NCBI RefSeq assembly: GCF_029338375.1
Contig: NZ_CP119804.1
Span: forward strand, 1,756,955 to 1,820,954
Source: Halorussus lipolyticus
Lineage (GTDB): Archaea > Halobacteriota > Halobacteria > Halobacteriales > Haladaptataceae
Direction: 5' to 3'
DNA: 64,000 nt
Shown: in pieces, positions 35,525-46,401 of the stretch
Position numbering within the stretch: the stretch's first letter is position 1
Layout of the letters: every line of letters begins with the position of its first letter
Program-made: the position numbers and the translations under genes
Notes under the pieces: generated by a model
The model's input: only the letters and a program-made list of their open reading frames with translations
Databases searched by the model: none
Told to the model about the DNA's origin: nothing

Positions 35525-35851
35525 ACACGGCCACGGGAGCGCCAGCGACAAAGGTCTTCGCAGAACTGGGCGAGACTGGTGCGCATCGGGAGGAGAACGG
35601 ATTTCATTTGCGAAAGAAAGAAGGAGATAGTTTAACGACCACACAACCTTCGTCTGCCGTGTTGAGCGCCACCGATGGGACACGGTGACCGCGAGCGAGT
35701 GCCGCCATCCGCTTTCAGTTGCTCATTTGCCTACTGCCCCTCACCCCGCCACAACCCTGAAACGTCGAAAGTTCTTAGAAGTGGACTTGCCCTACTATAT
35801 AAAACTTTACGAAAGATTTATTTCTGTAGGTGGTATACGATACCATGTCTC
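35525..35851. promoter_or_regulatory. Divergent promoter region DUF1405/DUF5802
   Basis: No gene is seen. AT-rich boxes CTATATAAAAC (35792-35802) and GATTTATTT (35814-35822) lie 30-60 bases before the DUF5802 start and fit archaeal TATA boxes. The other side serves the DUF1405 gene. Confidence 0.5.
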
Positions 35852-36208
35852 ATGTTCGAGGAGTTTTCGAGCGGCTACTACCTCGGTCGGCTTTACGTCG
35901 AACCGCACCGAGGCCAGCAACCGGCCATGCGCCGCGAGCAACACGAGCGAATCAACGAACAACTGTACGCCTCCGGAGAGGGCGTCGAACGCCTCGACAG
36001 TCCGCTCGTGATGAAAGTAGACAACCACCACGTCGCAGTCCACGGCGACGAGTCCGTTCCCGAGGGGACGCTGGCACTCCCCGAGGACCTCCTCGACGAC
36101 ACCCGCATCCGGAACCCGCCGACGCTCAAGGAGGTCCTGCTGGCGAAGGCCGACAGGGCGGCCCAACTCCTGCGGTATCAGGACCAAGCGCCCAGCGCGG
36201 GAATTTGA
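35852..36208 (+). CDS. DUF5802 family protein
   Basis: The 118-residue soluble protein is recognised by MFEEFSSGYYLGRLYVEPH and REQHERINEQLYASGEGVER, typical of the haloarchaeal DUF5802 family. It has strands in the N-terminal part and a C-terminal helix (KEVLLAKADRAAQLLRYQ). The ATG at 35852 fits a near-leaderless transcript from the AT-rich boxes upstream. The function is unknown. Confidence 0.83.
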   Translation: MFEEFSSGYYLGRLYVEPHRGQQPAMRREQHERINEQLYASGEGVERLDSPLVMKVDNHHVAVHGDESVPEGTLALPEDLLDDTRIRNPPTLKEVLLAKADRAAQLLRYQDQAPSAGI

Positions 36209-36292
36209 CGGCGCGAACCGCGGGGTGACGGCGCGAGTCGCAGGGCCGGCGTCGTCTCCTCGGCTACTGCTAATTTTAGCGCGGCGAAAACA

Positions 36293-36300
36293 AATTTAAG
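36293..36300 (+). promoter_or_regulatory. TATA-like box of 36324 gene
   Basis: AATTTAAG lies about 26 bases upstream of the ATG at 36324, as expected for a leaderless promoter. Confidence 0.45.
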
Positions 36301-36323
36301 CTCCGTGCCGTCTAGTCTTTCCC

Positions 36324-36599
36324 ATGGCTAAGTCCGTCTTCGAGAGCGACAACTCCCTGACTTACACCGAGGTCCACGCCGCTATCCTCGGGGCGGTGGT
36401 CGGCGTCCTCGTCGGGTACGGCCACGGTATCGGTCGAACCACCGCCGCAGTCAGCCTCACCGTCACCTTCGTCGGCGTCGCTCTCGGAATCAAATACACC
36501 GGGAAGATTCCGGCCGCACAGCGGACCGTCCGGCGCGAACCGTGGTACGCCTTGGCGGCCCTGCTGGTCGGCGGAACGGTCGGTCTGGTCGCGGTCTGA
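36324..36599 (+). CDS. Small membrane protein
   Basis: The 91-residue protein has a short hydrophilic N-terminus (MAKSVFESDNSLTYTEVH) and three hydrophobic segments (AAILGAVVGVLVGYGHGIG, TTAAVSLTVTFVGVALGI, WYALAALLVGGTVGLVAV). A TATA-like box lies about 26 bases upstream. It is convergent with the FilR1-type regulator. No family is assigned. Confidence 0.7.
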   Translation: MAKSVFESDNSLTYTEVHAAILGAVVGVLVGYGHGIGRTTAAVSLTVTFVGVALGIKYTGKIPAAQRTVRREPWYALAALLVGGTVGLVAV

Positions 36600-36667
36600 C
36601 ACTCGCGTCGAGCAGAATCGAGCGCATCCCGTAGACTCCGGTCGAAGTCGTCCGAGACGACCGGAAC

Positions 36668-37468
36668 TTACGGACGAGTCTCGATTCGGGTCCCGTGTTC
36701 GCGGTACTGCTCGTAGAGTTCGAGTCCCCACTCGACCGCTTGGTCGCCCCGGAGTTGGACGAACATCGAGACTTGTCGATTGTTGCTCAATGTCACGATA
36801 CCGACCGACGGCGACAGGTCTCTGGCGACGTACAGTCGAATCGGAATCGTTCGGTCGGTTTCGTAGACGGTAGCGTTTTCGAGGATAGCGTCCAGCGTGT
36901 CGGGGACGTGGCGCTCCATCAACTCCACGTCCGTCTGTTCGAGAACGACGTCTGCGGTCATTTCGTTCGACCGGAATTTCGGGGCGAGTGCTTCCAGTTT
37001 CTCGGTGGAGATGATTGCGGGAGTACCGATGACGTGGTTGGCGTCTTTTATCCAGTCTACGAGCGTCTCAAAGGGTGCGTAGGGGTGGGCGCTCCCATCC
37101 ACGATTTCGGCGTCCACGAGGGCCGAAAACGGCGGGTAATGGTCGTCCGGGAGGGCCTCTAGTAGGGGTTTCATGCTGTAGAACTGCGTCGTCACCCGAT
37201 GCACGTAGCCGTAAAACTCGAACAGTTGCTCACCCAGCGAGGTGAGTTCGTACCCCTCGTTGGTTCGTCGGACGATGTCGTACTCGATGAGGTCCGTCGC
37301 CCAGTTGTACACCGTCGATTTCGAGACGCCCAGTTCGTTTGCGAGGTAGGGTTTGTACTTCGGTCCATCGTGGAGCATCCCGATGAGGTCCTCGGTTTTC
37401 GCTATCGTTTCTACCAAGTCGTCCGCCGTCGGCACACTGTCCTCGAACGAATTACCCCTCTTAGCCAT
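36668..37468 (-). CDS. FilR1-type winged-helix regulator
   Basis: The 266-residue protein has an N-terminal wHTH (about 15-85, with YLANELGVSKSTVYNWATDL) followed by the FilR1/methanogenesis-regulatory-like C-terminal domain (about 130-255, with IPIRLYVARDLSPSVGIVTL). FilR1 domains probably sense a small ligand. The gene is divergent from the first Cys-rich Tat protein (37615) with 146 AT-rich bases between, so it is a good candidate to control that gene and its own expression. Confidence 0.83.
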   Translation of the reverse strand: MAKRGNSFEDSVPTADDLVETIAKTEDLIGMLHDGPKYKPYLANELGVSKSTVYNWATDLIEYDIVRRTNEGYELTSLGEQLFEFYGYVHRVTTQFYSMKPLLEALPDDHYPPFSALVDAEIVDGSAHPYAPFETLVDWIKDANHVIGTPAIISTEKLEALAPKFRSNEMTADVVLEQTDVELMERHVPDTLDAILENATVYETDRTIPIRLYVARDLSPSVGIVTLSNNRQVSMFVQLRGDQAVEWGLELYEQYREHGTRIETRP

Positions 37469-37576
37469 AGTGATTTTTACTCTATTTTAGAGCCAGAAAT
37501 TTATTTCCCCACAAGTCACCTTGCGAGGATGCAATATCGTTGTGCCCCAGTAATATTATTTCTTATTGTAGCAGAA

Positions 37577-37590
37577 TTAAATATATTATT
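37577..37590 (+). promoter_or_regulatory. TATA-like region of first Cys-rich Tat gene
   Basis: TTAAATATATTATT lies 25-38 bases before the ATG at 37615. The whole interval to the regulator start (37469-37614) is AT-rich and probably holds both promoters. Confidence 0.45.
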
Positions 37591-37614
37591 AAGTAGAATA
37601 AAATTATGGTTGGA

Positions 37615-38793
37615 ATGGAAGAACGAAATTCCACATTCGATGCAGACGAGCGAAAAACGGGTCGGCGGTCGATACTCAAGGCCGGTGCAGCAGGCCTTGC
37701 GACGCTAGCGACCGGAAGCACCCTCGCGGCGGCCAACCGGTCGGACAAGGCCTCCGACGTTCACGTCGTCAAGGGGACGATGAACAACCCGGTCTCGGAC
37801 AAACAGCGCAAGCAACTCCGCAAGCGAGCGGTCCGAGAGTACGAGCGCAACACCGGCGAAACGATGGACGGGATTCCGACGGTCGAACCCCGAGCGGCCC
37901 ACGGACCGGGGGACTCGCCCGAAGACGGTCCCTCGTCTGAAAGTAGCATTGTCGCGTATGCGTACGGAATCGACGCCGACGGCGTTGCTCGCGGGTACAT
38001 CGGCATGGCGGGCGAAGACCCAGCCGCCGAGACGAATGGTCGTGCGAAGGGGCTAATCCACAACCGCTTCGAGGACCGAGTGCGAGAGGTCTCCGCCGCG
38101 CTCGAAGCCTCCGACGACGACCTGAGTACCCAGGCTGAGTATGGGACCATCGACAACCTAGACGAACTGGAGGTTGCTTACGAGTTCCCACTAGACCACG
38201 CCGTCGACCCCCACGGCGTGATTAGTTCCACGAACTACTGGATTCAGGACACCGTCAACAGCGACGAGAGCACCATGCACGGATTCCACTCGGAGACGAC
38301 CATCGAGCCGGGAGTCCGGTCCTTCAGCAGCAACTGGCAGAACGAAAGCGTGACGAGCAAACACCTCTGGAACCAGAGCGATATGGCGGAGTTCGAGGTC
38401 GACGACGGCTACTGGAAACCCGCAGGTCCCAGCGATGGCGGATCCTCGACCACGTCGATGAGCATCACTGCGAGCTTTAGTTTGACGGATATCGGCGTCT
38501 CGACAACCATGGGTTGGAGTCATACTGACCCCGCCATGGAACGAACCGACCTGTCCTCGACGTACAACGACAAATGCGGGTGGTATTGGGACGTCAACGA
38601 CAAATGCGGTGAATCGGTTCGGCAGAGCACGCTCAGCATGCACCCGTCGAGTATGTGTGAGCAGACCGACTACGACTGTGCCATGGGACGACGCGATATC
38701 TGTAAGCTCGAACTCAAATCGACGTTCACCGACGGTAGTTGCGGCGACAACTACTGGCTGAAGTCGTCGGGCATGGCCCACAAAGAGTGTTAA
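37615..38793 (+). CDS. Tat-exported Cys-rich protein, tandem copy 1
   Basis: The 392-residue protein has a Tat signal (TGRRSILKAGAAGLATLATG), an N-terminal helical part (VSDKQRKQLRKRAVREYERN), a middle domain with AYAYGIDADGVARGYIGMAG, and a C-terminal Trp/Cys-rich domain. Seven cysteines fall in the last 80 residues, including one as the final residue. The start at 37615 aligns with that of copy 2 (both MEE); an ATG nine bases upstream is possible. About 55-60% of residues match copy 2 by eye. I recognise no enzyme motif. The role is unknown; the exported cysteine-rich C-terminus would suit a secreted peptide or adhesin. Confidence 0.78.
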   Translation: MEERNSTFDADERKTGRRSILKAGAAGLATLATGSTLAAANRSDKASDVHVVKGTMNNPVSDKQRKQLRKRAVREYERNTGETMDGIPTVEPRAAHGPGDSPEDGPSSESSIVAYAYGIDADGVARGYIGMAGEDPAAETNGRAKGLIHNRFEDRVREVSAALEASDDDLSTQAEYGTIDNLDELEVAYEFPLDHAVDPHGVISSTNYWIQDTVNSDESTMHGFHSETTIEPGVRSFSSNWQNESVTSKHLWNQSDMAEFEVDDGYWKPAGPSDGGSSTTSMSITASFSLTDIGVSTTMGWSHTDPAMERTDLSSTYNDKCGWYWDVNDKCGESVRQSTLSMHPSSMCEQTDYDCAMGRRDICKLELKSTFTDGSCGDNYWLKSSGMAHKEC

Positions 38794-39154
38794 CACCGCG
38801 AGAATCCGCGGTTTTGCGGTCGAACTGACCACGCTACAGGTCCCACTCGCGGGACTGATTTTTTGCGACTGCGACCCATACTCAGTCTCGTCGTCTGAGA
38901 AACGTATATCTCGGTCGCGGTCGTACCCCGGTCGCATGCCTCCTCGGGTCGCCATCGCCTACCCCGCTTCGGGCGGCAACCCGACGAAACACGACCTTTT
39001 CGCGTCGCTCTCGTGAGCGACCGTGAGTCCTCTCGACCATAGCTGTTTATTGATTATATTAGATTACAGATTATTATTGCAGGGATGTAAAGAATCGCAG
39101 TGGTCTGCAGGACCGTGCATATACTATCCACAGACATATTATATTAATTGTAGT
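38794..39154. other. Spacer between the tandem Tat genes with a carB-3'-end-like segment
   Basis: No gene is supported. Bases 38842-38857 are identical over 16 bp to the end of carB (40388-40403), and on the minus strand the segment reads ...NQSREWDL-stop against QSREWGR-stop of CarB. An oligo-T run follows at 38859-38864. The last 110 bases (about 39045-39154) are AT-rich and hold the promoter of copy 2. Confidence 0.6.
38833..38870 (-). pseudogene. Fragment resembling the carB 3' end
   Basis: The minus-strand reading gives V-A-K-N-Q-S-R-E-W-D-L-stop, close to the CarB terminus S-R-K-K-Q-S-R-E-W-G-R-stop. The DNA is identical over 16 bp and similar beyond. It lies 48 bases behind the first Tat gene, as the true carB end lies behind the second. 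I interpret it as a relic of a tandem duplication. Confidence 0.5.
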
Positions 39155-40303
39155 ATGGAAGAAGCTGATAAATACGATGGAAGCGAACAACAGACTGGCC
39201 GACGAGACGTTCTCAAGGCCGGTGTAGCAGGCCTTGCGACACTAGCGACTGGGAGTACCCTCGCGGCGGCTAACCGGTCGGACAAAGCCTCCGACGTTCA
39301 CGCCGCCAAAGGAACCGTGGATAATCCGGTCTCGGACAAACGACGCAAACAGCTTCGCAAACGAGCAGTCGCCGAGTACGAGCGCAACACCGGCGAAACC
39401 TTGGACGGGATTCCGGCGGCCCGACCCGGAGCGACCGACGGAGACAGCGACTCGCCCGAAGACAGCGAAGTCGTCGCGTACGCGTACGGAATCGACGCCG
39501 ACGGCGTTGCTCACGGGTACATCGGGATGGCCGGCGAAGCCAGAGCCGCCGAGTCGAAGGGTCGTGCAGAGGGGCTAATCCACAACCGCTTCGAGGACCA
39601 AGTACAAGACATCTCCGCCGCGCTCGAAGCCTCAGACGACGACCTGACCACCCAGAGTGCGGGGACCATCTCGGGACTGAACGATATGGAAGTTATTTAC
39701 AACACTACCCTAGATAACGCCGTCGACCCCTACGGCAAGATCAGTTCCACGTACCACTGGGTTCAGGACACCGAGTACGACGACCAAGGGACTCTGCACG
39801 GATTCCACTCGCCGATGACCATCGAACCGGGATACCAAGTCTACGGTAGTAACTGGCAAAACGAAGCCGCGTGGAACAGACACTACTGGAACCAGAACGA
39901 CATGGCGTGGCAGGATGTCGACAGCGGCTACTGGAAGCCCGCAGGTCCCAGCGGCGGAAGCACGAGTACCTCGTACAGCATCAGCGTGATAACCGATTGG
40001 ATGGACTCATACACAGGCCTCGCTTGGAGCTACAGTGAACCTTCCTTGGAGCGAGTCGACCAGTCCTCGGTGTACAACGACTACTGCGAGTGGGAGTGGA
40101 ACGTCACGGACCAATGTGGTAGCCAAGTTCGGCAGAGTACACTCGGCATGCAACCGTCGAGCGTGTGTAACATGGAGGACTACGACTGTGCCATGGGACA
40201 ACGCGATGTTGGTACGGTCGAACTCAAAGGGACGTTCACCGATGGGAGTTGCGGCGATACCCACTGGCTGAAGTCTTCGGTCTCCTTGTATAAGGAGTGC
40301 TAA
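39155..40303 (+). CDS. Tat-exported Cys-rich protein, tandem copy 2
   Basis: The 382-residue paralogue of copy 1 shares the Tat signal (TGRRDVLKAGVAGLATLATG), VAYAYGIDADGVAHGYIGMA, GYWKPAGPS and the C-terminal domain with DYDCAMGQRD and FTDGSCGD. Six of the seven cysteines are kept; the one at copy 1 DIC is Gly here (DVG). Both proteins end in Cys. The start is at ATG 39155; the upstream frame is not protein-like. It is convergent with carB. Confidence 0.78.
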   Translation: MEEADKYDGSEQQTGRRDVLKAGVAGLATLATGSTLAAANRSDKASDVHAAKGTVDNPVSDKRRKQLRKRAVAEYERNTGETLDGIPAARPGATDGDSDSPEDSEVVAYAYGIDADGVAHGYIGMAGEARAAESKGRAEGLIHNRFEDQVQDISAALEASDDDLTTQSAGTISGLNDMEVIYNTTLDNAVDPYGKISSTYHWVQDTEYDDQGTLHGFHSPMTIEPGYQVYGSNWQNEAAWNRHYWNQNDMAWQDVDSGYWKPAGPSGGSTSTSYSISVITDWMDSYTGLAWSYSEPSLERVDQSSVYNDYCEWEWNVTDQCGSQVRQSTLGMQPSSVCNMEDYDCAMGQRDVGTVELKGTFTDGSCGDTHWLKSSVSLYKEC

Positions 40304-40380
40304 CGCCGCAAAAATACCGAACTCGAAACACCCTCGGTCCACCCATTTTTGGACCGTTTTCAGCGTCTGGCGGACCCGAG

Positions 40381-43572
<3,192 letters not shown>

Positions 43573-44039
43573 CTGTTGGTAGACCGAAGTTCGCTCATCG
43601 TAATAAATCCGACGATAGATTACGACTTGCGAAATTGAATTTCGAAATTCGGAATCAGTCGGCACGCCCCGGAAAAATACCGCGTCAGAGCGCCGAACCG
43701 ACCGAGGAGGACGCTGGCACGCGCAGAACTATGCGCACCAGCGCGGACGCTCGGAGAACCAACCACCAGCAGACGCCCGGCCAGACAAACCACGGGGCGG
43801 GATGAAGGGGCCGGCCGGTCGCGTTCAGTTTTAGTCGCTGAGTGACCCCTATCGACGCGGGCGATGCGGAGAGCGTCGATATGTCACTCAGCGACCGCGA
43901 CCGGGCGGGGGCTTCAAGAAGACATCATCACCCCGATTCTACGGTTCGTGGTTGTAGTCACAACGAGATGAACGAGAGGACAAGCCGAAATCCAGCTTCC
44001 ACGATAACTTATCCCACCAGAACACCAACCTAACGCCCA
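43573..44039. other. 467-base intergenic region with structured element
   Basis: There is no protein gene. The middle (43787-43917) holds a conserved 34-bp core and a long nested hairpin, described separately. The last 45 bases before the JAMM gene contain GATAACTTAT, a possible TATA element. Confidence 0.55.
43787..43917 (+). ncRNA. Conserved intergenic structured element, long copy
   Basis: Bases 43787-43820 (AAACCACGGGGCGGGATGAA...) match 53327-53360 at 31 of 34 positions. The sequence then folds into nested stems. The outer arms are GAAG..CCG.CCGGTCGCG (43805-43823) with CGCGACCGG..CTTC (43897-43916). The middle arms are TCGCTGAGTGAC with GTCACTCAGCGA (12 bp perfect). The inner arms are TATCGACGC with GCGTCGATA (9 bp perfect), closing a 14-base loop. 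A structured RNA or a mobile hairpin would explain this. Strand and transcription are inferred. Confidence 0.5.
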
Positions 44040-44468
44040 GTGCCCACTATCGCCATCCCGGACTCCATCAGAGACGAACTCCTCGCTCACGCACGCGAAG
44101 AAGCACCTACCGAAGCCTGCGGCATTCTCGCAGGCACTCGCATCGAACGCGACGACGACGCCGAACACCGAGTCCTCGAACACCACCCGGCCGAGAACGT
44201 CGCCGGAACTCCTCGGACGCGGTACGAAATCGACCCCCGCGAGCAGTTGGAACTGATGGAGGCCGTCGAGGACGCGGGCCGAGAGGTCGTCGGGTTCTAC
44301 CACTCCCACCCGCGAGGACCCGCGGGACCGAGCGAAACCGACGCCGCGCAGGCGACGTGGCCCGGACGGTCCTACGTGATTGTCGCTCTGGGTGATGGGG
44401 TTTCGGTGGGGTCGTGGCGCTGGACGGGTGCGGAGTTCGTCGACGAATCCGTGGTCTCGGAGGAGTAG
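44040..44468 (+). CDS. JAMM/MPN+ metalloprotease (desampylase-like)
   Basis: The 142-residue protein carries the full JAMM zinc motif: E25 (PTEACGILAG), H88-S-H90-P (FYHSHPRGPAGPSETDAAQ), S98 and D101. It matches haloarchaeal JAMM1-type desampylases, which cleave SAMP isopeptide and linear bonds. The start is GTG at 44040. SAMP1 is encoded at 27869-28144 in the same window. It is convergent with the small gene at 44481. Confidence 0.9.
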   Translation: MPTIAIPDSIRDELLAHAREEAPTEACGILAGTRIERDDDAEHRVLEHHPAENVAGTPRTRYEIDPREQLELMEAVEDAGREVVGFYHSHPRGPAGPSETDAAQATWPGRSYVIVALGDGVSVGSWRWTGAEFVDESVVSEE

Positions 44469-44480
44469 CCTCCAGTAAAA

Positions 44481-44786
44481 TTACTCTTCGGTGGGGCTGA
44501 CTTCCACGGCGACGACGGCCGCCACGTCGGCGTCCACTACCTCGTCGGCGTGGGACGGGTAGTCGTACTCTATGCTGATGACGGTGTACGCCTCGTCGGA
44601 CATCACGTACTCCGGGCCGTCGCTCCCGGCGACGATTCGGCCGAAGGTCACTCGCTCTCCGACAGAGGGAAGCGGTAGTTCTGGCGCGACACGCTGTGCG
44701 ATGACCGTCCCGGACGGGTCGATGAAATTGACGATTGTATCAGCGTCGTCGGGAATGTCGGTAGAGTCTATGTCTGTTCCTCGCAT
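44481..44786 (-). CDS. Small hypothetical protein
   Basis: The 101-residue acidic protein is predicted mostly beta, with no signal or membrane helix (IVNFIDPSGTVIAQRVAPEL, GERVTFGRIVAGSDGPEYVM). It lies three bases downstream of the winged-helix regulator stop on the same strand, so the two probably form an operon. I do not recognise the family. Confidence 0.65.
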   Translation of the reverse strand: MRGTDIDSTDIPDDADTIVNFIDPSGTVIAQRVAPELPLPSVGERVTFGRIVAGSDGPEYVMSDEAYTVISIEYDYPSHADEVVDADVAAVVAVEVSPTEE

Positions 44787-44789
44787 GGT

Positions 44790-45296
44790 TCACGCATCGG
44801 GGAGTGCGCCCGACGAGCCTTCCGTTCCACTTTTGCGCTGGAGTGCGTTCGAGGTCGTCTGTTCGACCCGCTTGCTGGCGACCGAGTTGTTGATCGGTGG
44901 CCGAGTTCCCGTCGCATCGTCCGACGGTTTTAGCTCCGGGTCGTCAGGGTCGGCCGCAGTCGGATGCCGGTCAAGGAGGTCCTCCTTGCCCTCAACGAAA
45001 TCGTGTATTGACTCGACCGCTAACTCCCCGAGTGGGGTCACGATGTAGTACGAGTAGTAACCGTCACTACCTTTGTGACTACGTTTTCGGTTCTTGACCA
45101 AGCTAACATCTGATAGTTTGTTGATGTGATAGTGGACTGCATTTTTCTCCATCTCTAGTGTCTCCGCCAAACTGGTCGGACTCACTTCGCCCTGTTCGCT
45201 GAGCGTATTTAGGATTCGGAATCCCGTCTCGGTGGTGGCTTGATGGAGCATATCGAGGTACTGGCTAAGGTCGTCCAACGAGTCGGTATCCGTCAT
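44790..45296 (-). CDS. Winged-helix regulator (ArsR/PadR-like)
   Basis: The 168-residue protein has a wHTH at about 20-90 (GFRILNTLSEQGEVSPTSLA; AVHYHINKLSDVSLVKNRKR) and an acidic, likely disordered C-terminus. The gene has two in-frame starts, at 45296 (MTDTDSLDD) and at 45326 (MKHPNREVEQMTDTD). Each has its own GGGAGGT SD because a 30-bp unit is duplicated. I take the inner start as primary, since the extension is simply the translated repeat. It is co-transcribed with the small gene downstream. Confidence 0.75.
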   Translation of the reverse strand: MTDTDSLDDLSQYLDMLHQATTETGFRILNTLSEQGEVSPTSLAETLEMEKNAVHYHINKLSDVSLVKNRKRSHKGSDGYYSYYIVTPLGELAVESIHDFVEGKEDLLDRHPTAADPDDPELKPSDDATGTRPPINNSVASKRVEQTTSNALQRKSGTEGSSGALPDA

Positions 45297-45353
45297 CTGT
45301 TCGACCTCCCGATTTGGATGCTTCATCTGTCCGACCTCCCGATTTGGATGCTT
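45294..45353 (-). repeat. 30-bp tandem repeat duplicating SD and start codon
   Basis: Two units (45294-45323 and 45324-45353) differ at one base. Read on the minus strand each contains AAGCATCCAAATCGGGAGGT, six more bases and ATG. Each thus provides an SD and an initiation codon. The unit length keeps the reading frame, so both starts give the same protein with or without ten extra residues. Confidence 0.88.
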
Positions 45354-45771
45354 TTCGGTCGCTTTAAGAGCGATAGAGCCTGTTTCCGTGACTGTTCTCG
45401 GCGGATGGAACGACCGGCGTTCTCCGCAGAAATATCGCCGGTTCGTGCGCGTCTCTCTCCAGTGAACATGGTTGTAGGTTGTTCACCCACGACATCAGAT
45501 GCGATGACACTCGCTGTCCGGTCGCGGGCGGGGTACCCGGAGTTGTTTCGGTTCCGGGGAATCTGTCGTCCGTTACTGGCATGTATGAGCCGATACTAAT
45601 AAAACCTTTGTATAGTTCAGCATCAGTTGAATCAAATTATATTGAATAGTCCGAATATATCGGGGTAACGAGGGCTTAATCGGAGGTAGATTCAATAGAT
45701 GTTGAACCAAGAACGCGTAATCTTCCCCTAATTATATATGCCTCAGTAACATACTCCCGTTGTGGAGCGAT
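45354..45771. other. Gene-free, AT-rich interval
   Basis: Short frames exist on both strands but none looks like protein. The last 130 bases are AT-rich with TTCAA-N6-TTGAA (45691-45706) and the promoter-like TAATTATATATG (45730-45741), 31-42 bases before the ATG at 45772. Confidence 0.5.
45730..45741 (+). promoter_or_regulatory. TATA-like box of 45772 gene
   Basis: TAATTATATATG lies 31-42 bases before the start, slightly further than for a strictly leaderless transcript. Confidence 0.45.
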
Positions 45772-46401
45772 ATGAGTAAACGTAATTCCCAGTGTCTACG
45801 GAAGCTTCAGCGCTGGTGCCTCCGAGAAGGGGACGACTACACGCCAGTCGATTTTCCGGGGATACACGTCCTTCTTCTCTGTCCAGACATGTGTCTCGAC
45901 TCGACTCGGCGGAGCGAAACTGTCGACCTCCTCGAACGGATTTGCGAGACGTTTCGAAGGGACCGCGAGTTCAATGTCTTTCTGCTCCCGGAACTCAGTA
46001 ATATCGTCACCTCGACGGACGACCTCGTAGATGTCGGACGAGTCGTGAACCTCGCCGTCTTGGTTCGAACGCCTGCGTGTAGCGAGGACTGCACGGACGA
46101 CGTGGAAACGATACTCGAACAGTTCGACCGCGGAGCGAGCATCGGCGTCCCGGTCGAAGAGCGAATCGTCTTCTGCCTCCGAAGTGACGTTGCTGACGCC
46201 ATTGAGGACCGCATCGAAGAGCGTTGGGGGATTCCGGGGGAGTTCGAGGACGAGAACGGTCTCGTCCAGACGATACGTAGCGAAATCGACAACGTAGCTG
46301 GATGGGAGACACTCGGGCGTCTACCGACGACCCCCGGTCACAAACAAACCCTCATGCAGGACTGGTGCGAGGAGTTTCGAGCTGTCCCGGACGAGCTATG
46401 A
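45772..46401 (+). CDS. Orphan protein with Rossmann-like pattern
   Basis: The 209-residue cytosolic protein has alternating hydrophobic strands and helices (IHVLLLCPDMCLDSTRRSET, FNVFLLPELSNIV, VNLAVLVRTPACSEDC, RIVFCLRSDVADAIEDRIEE). This suggests a Rossmann- or TIR-like alpha/beta fold. It has seven to eight cysteines, unusual for a haloarchaeal cytosolic protein, and is less acidic than its neighbours. The start is ATG 45772 rather than TTG 45760. It overlaps the convergent membrane gene by six bases. No family is recognised. Confidence 0.6.
   Translation: MSKRNSQCLRKLQRWCLREGDDYTPVDFPGIHVLLLCPDMCLDSTRRSETVDLLERICETFRRDREFNVFLLPELSNIVTSTDDLVDVGRVVNLAVLVRTPACSEDCTDDVETILEQFDRGASIGVPVEERIVFCLRSDVADAIEDRIEERWGIPGEFEDENGLVQTIRSEIDNVAGWETLGRLPTTPGHKQTLMQDWCEEFRAVPDEL

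Noticed and set aside
38937..39017. Short ORF between the two Tat genes (MPPRVAIAYPASGGNPTKHD...)
   Set aside because: Only 26 codons, no SD or fitting TATA box, and no similarity that I recognise.
45364..45582. 72-codon minus-strand ORF upstream of the winged-helix regulator
   Set aside because: The residue composition is unlike haloarchaeal proteins (few acidic residues) and no motif is seen; competing frames on the other strand are equally open.
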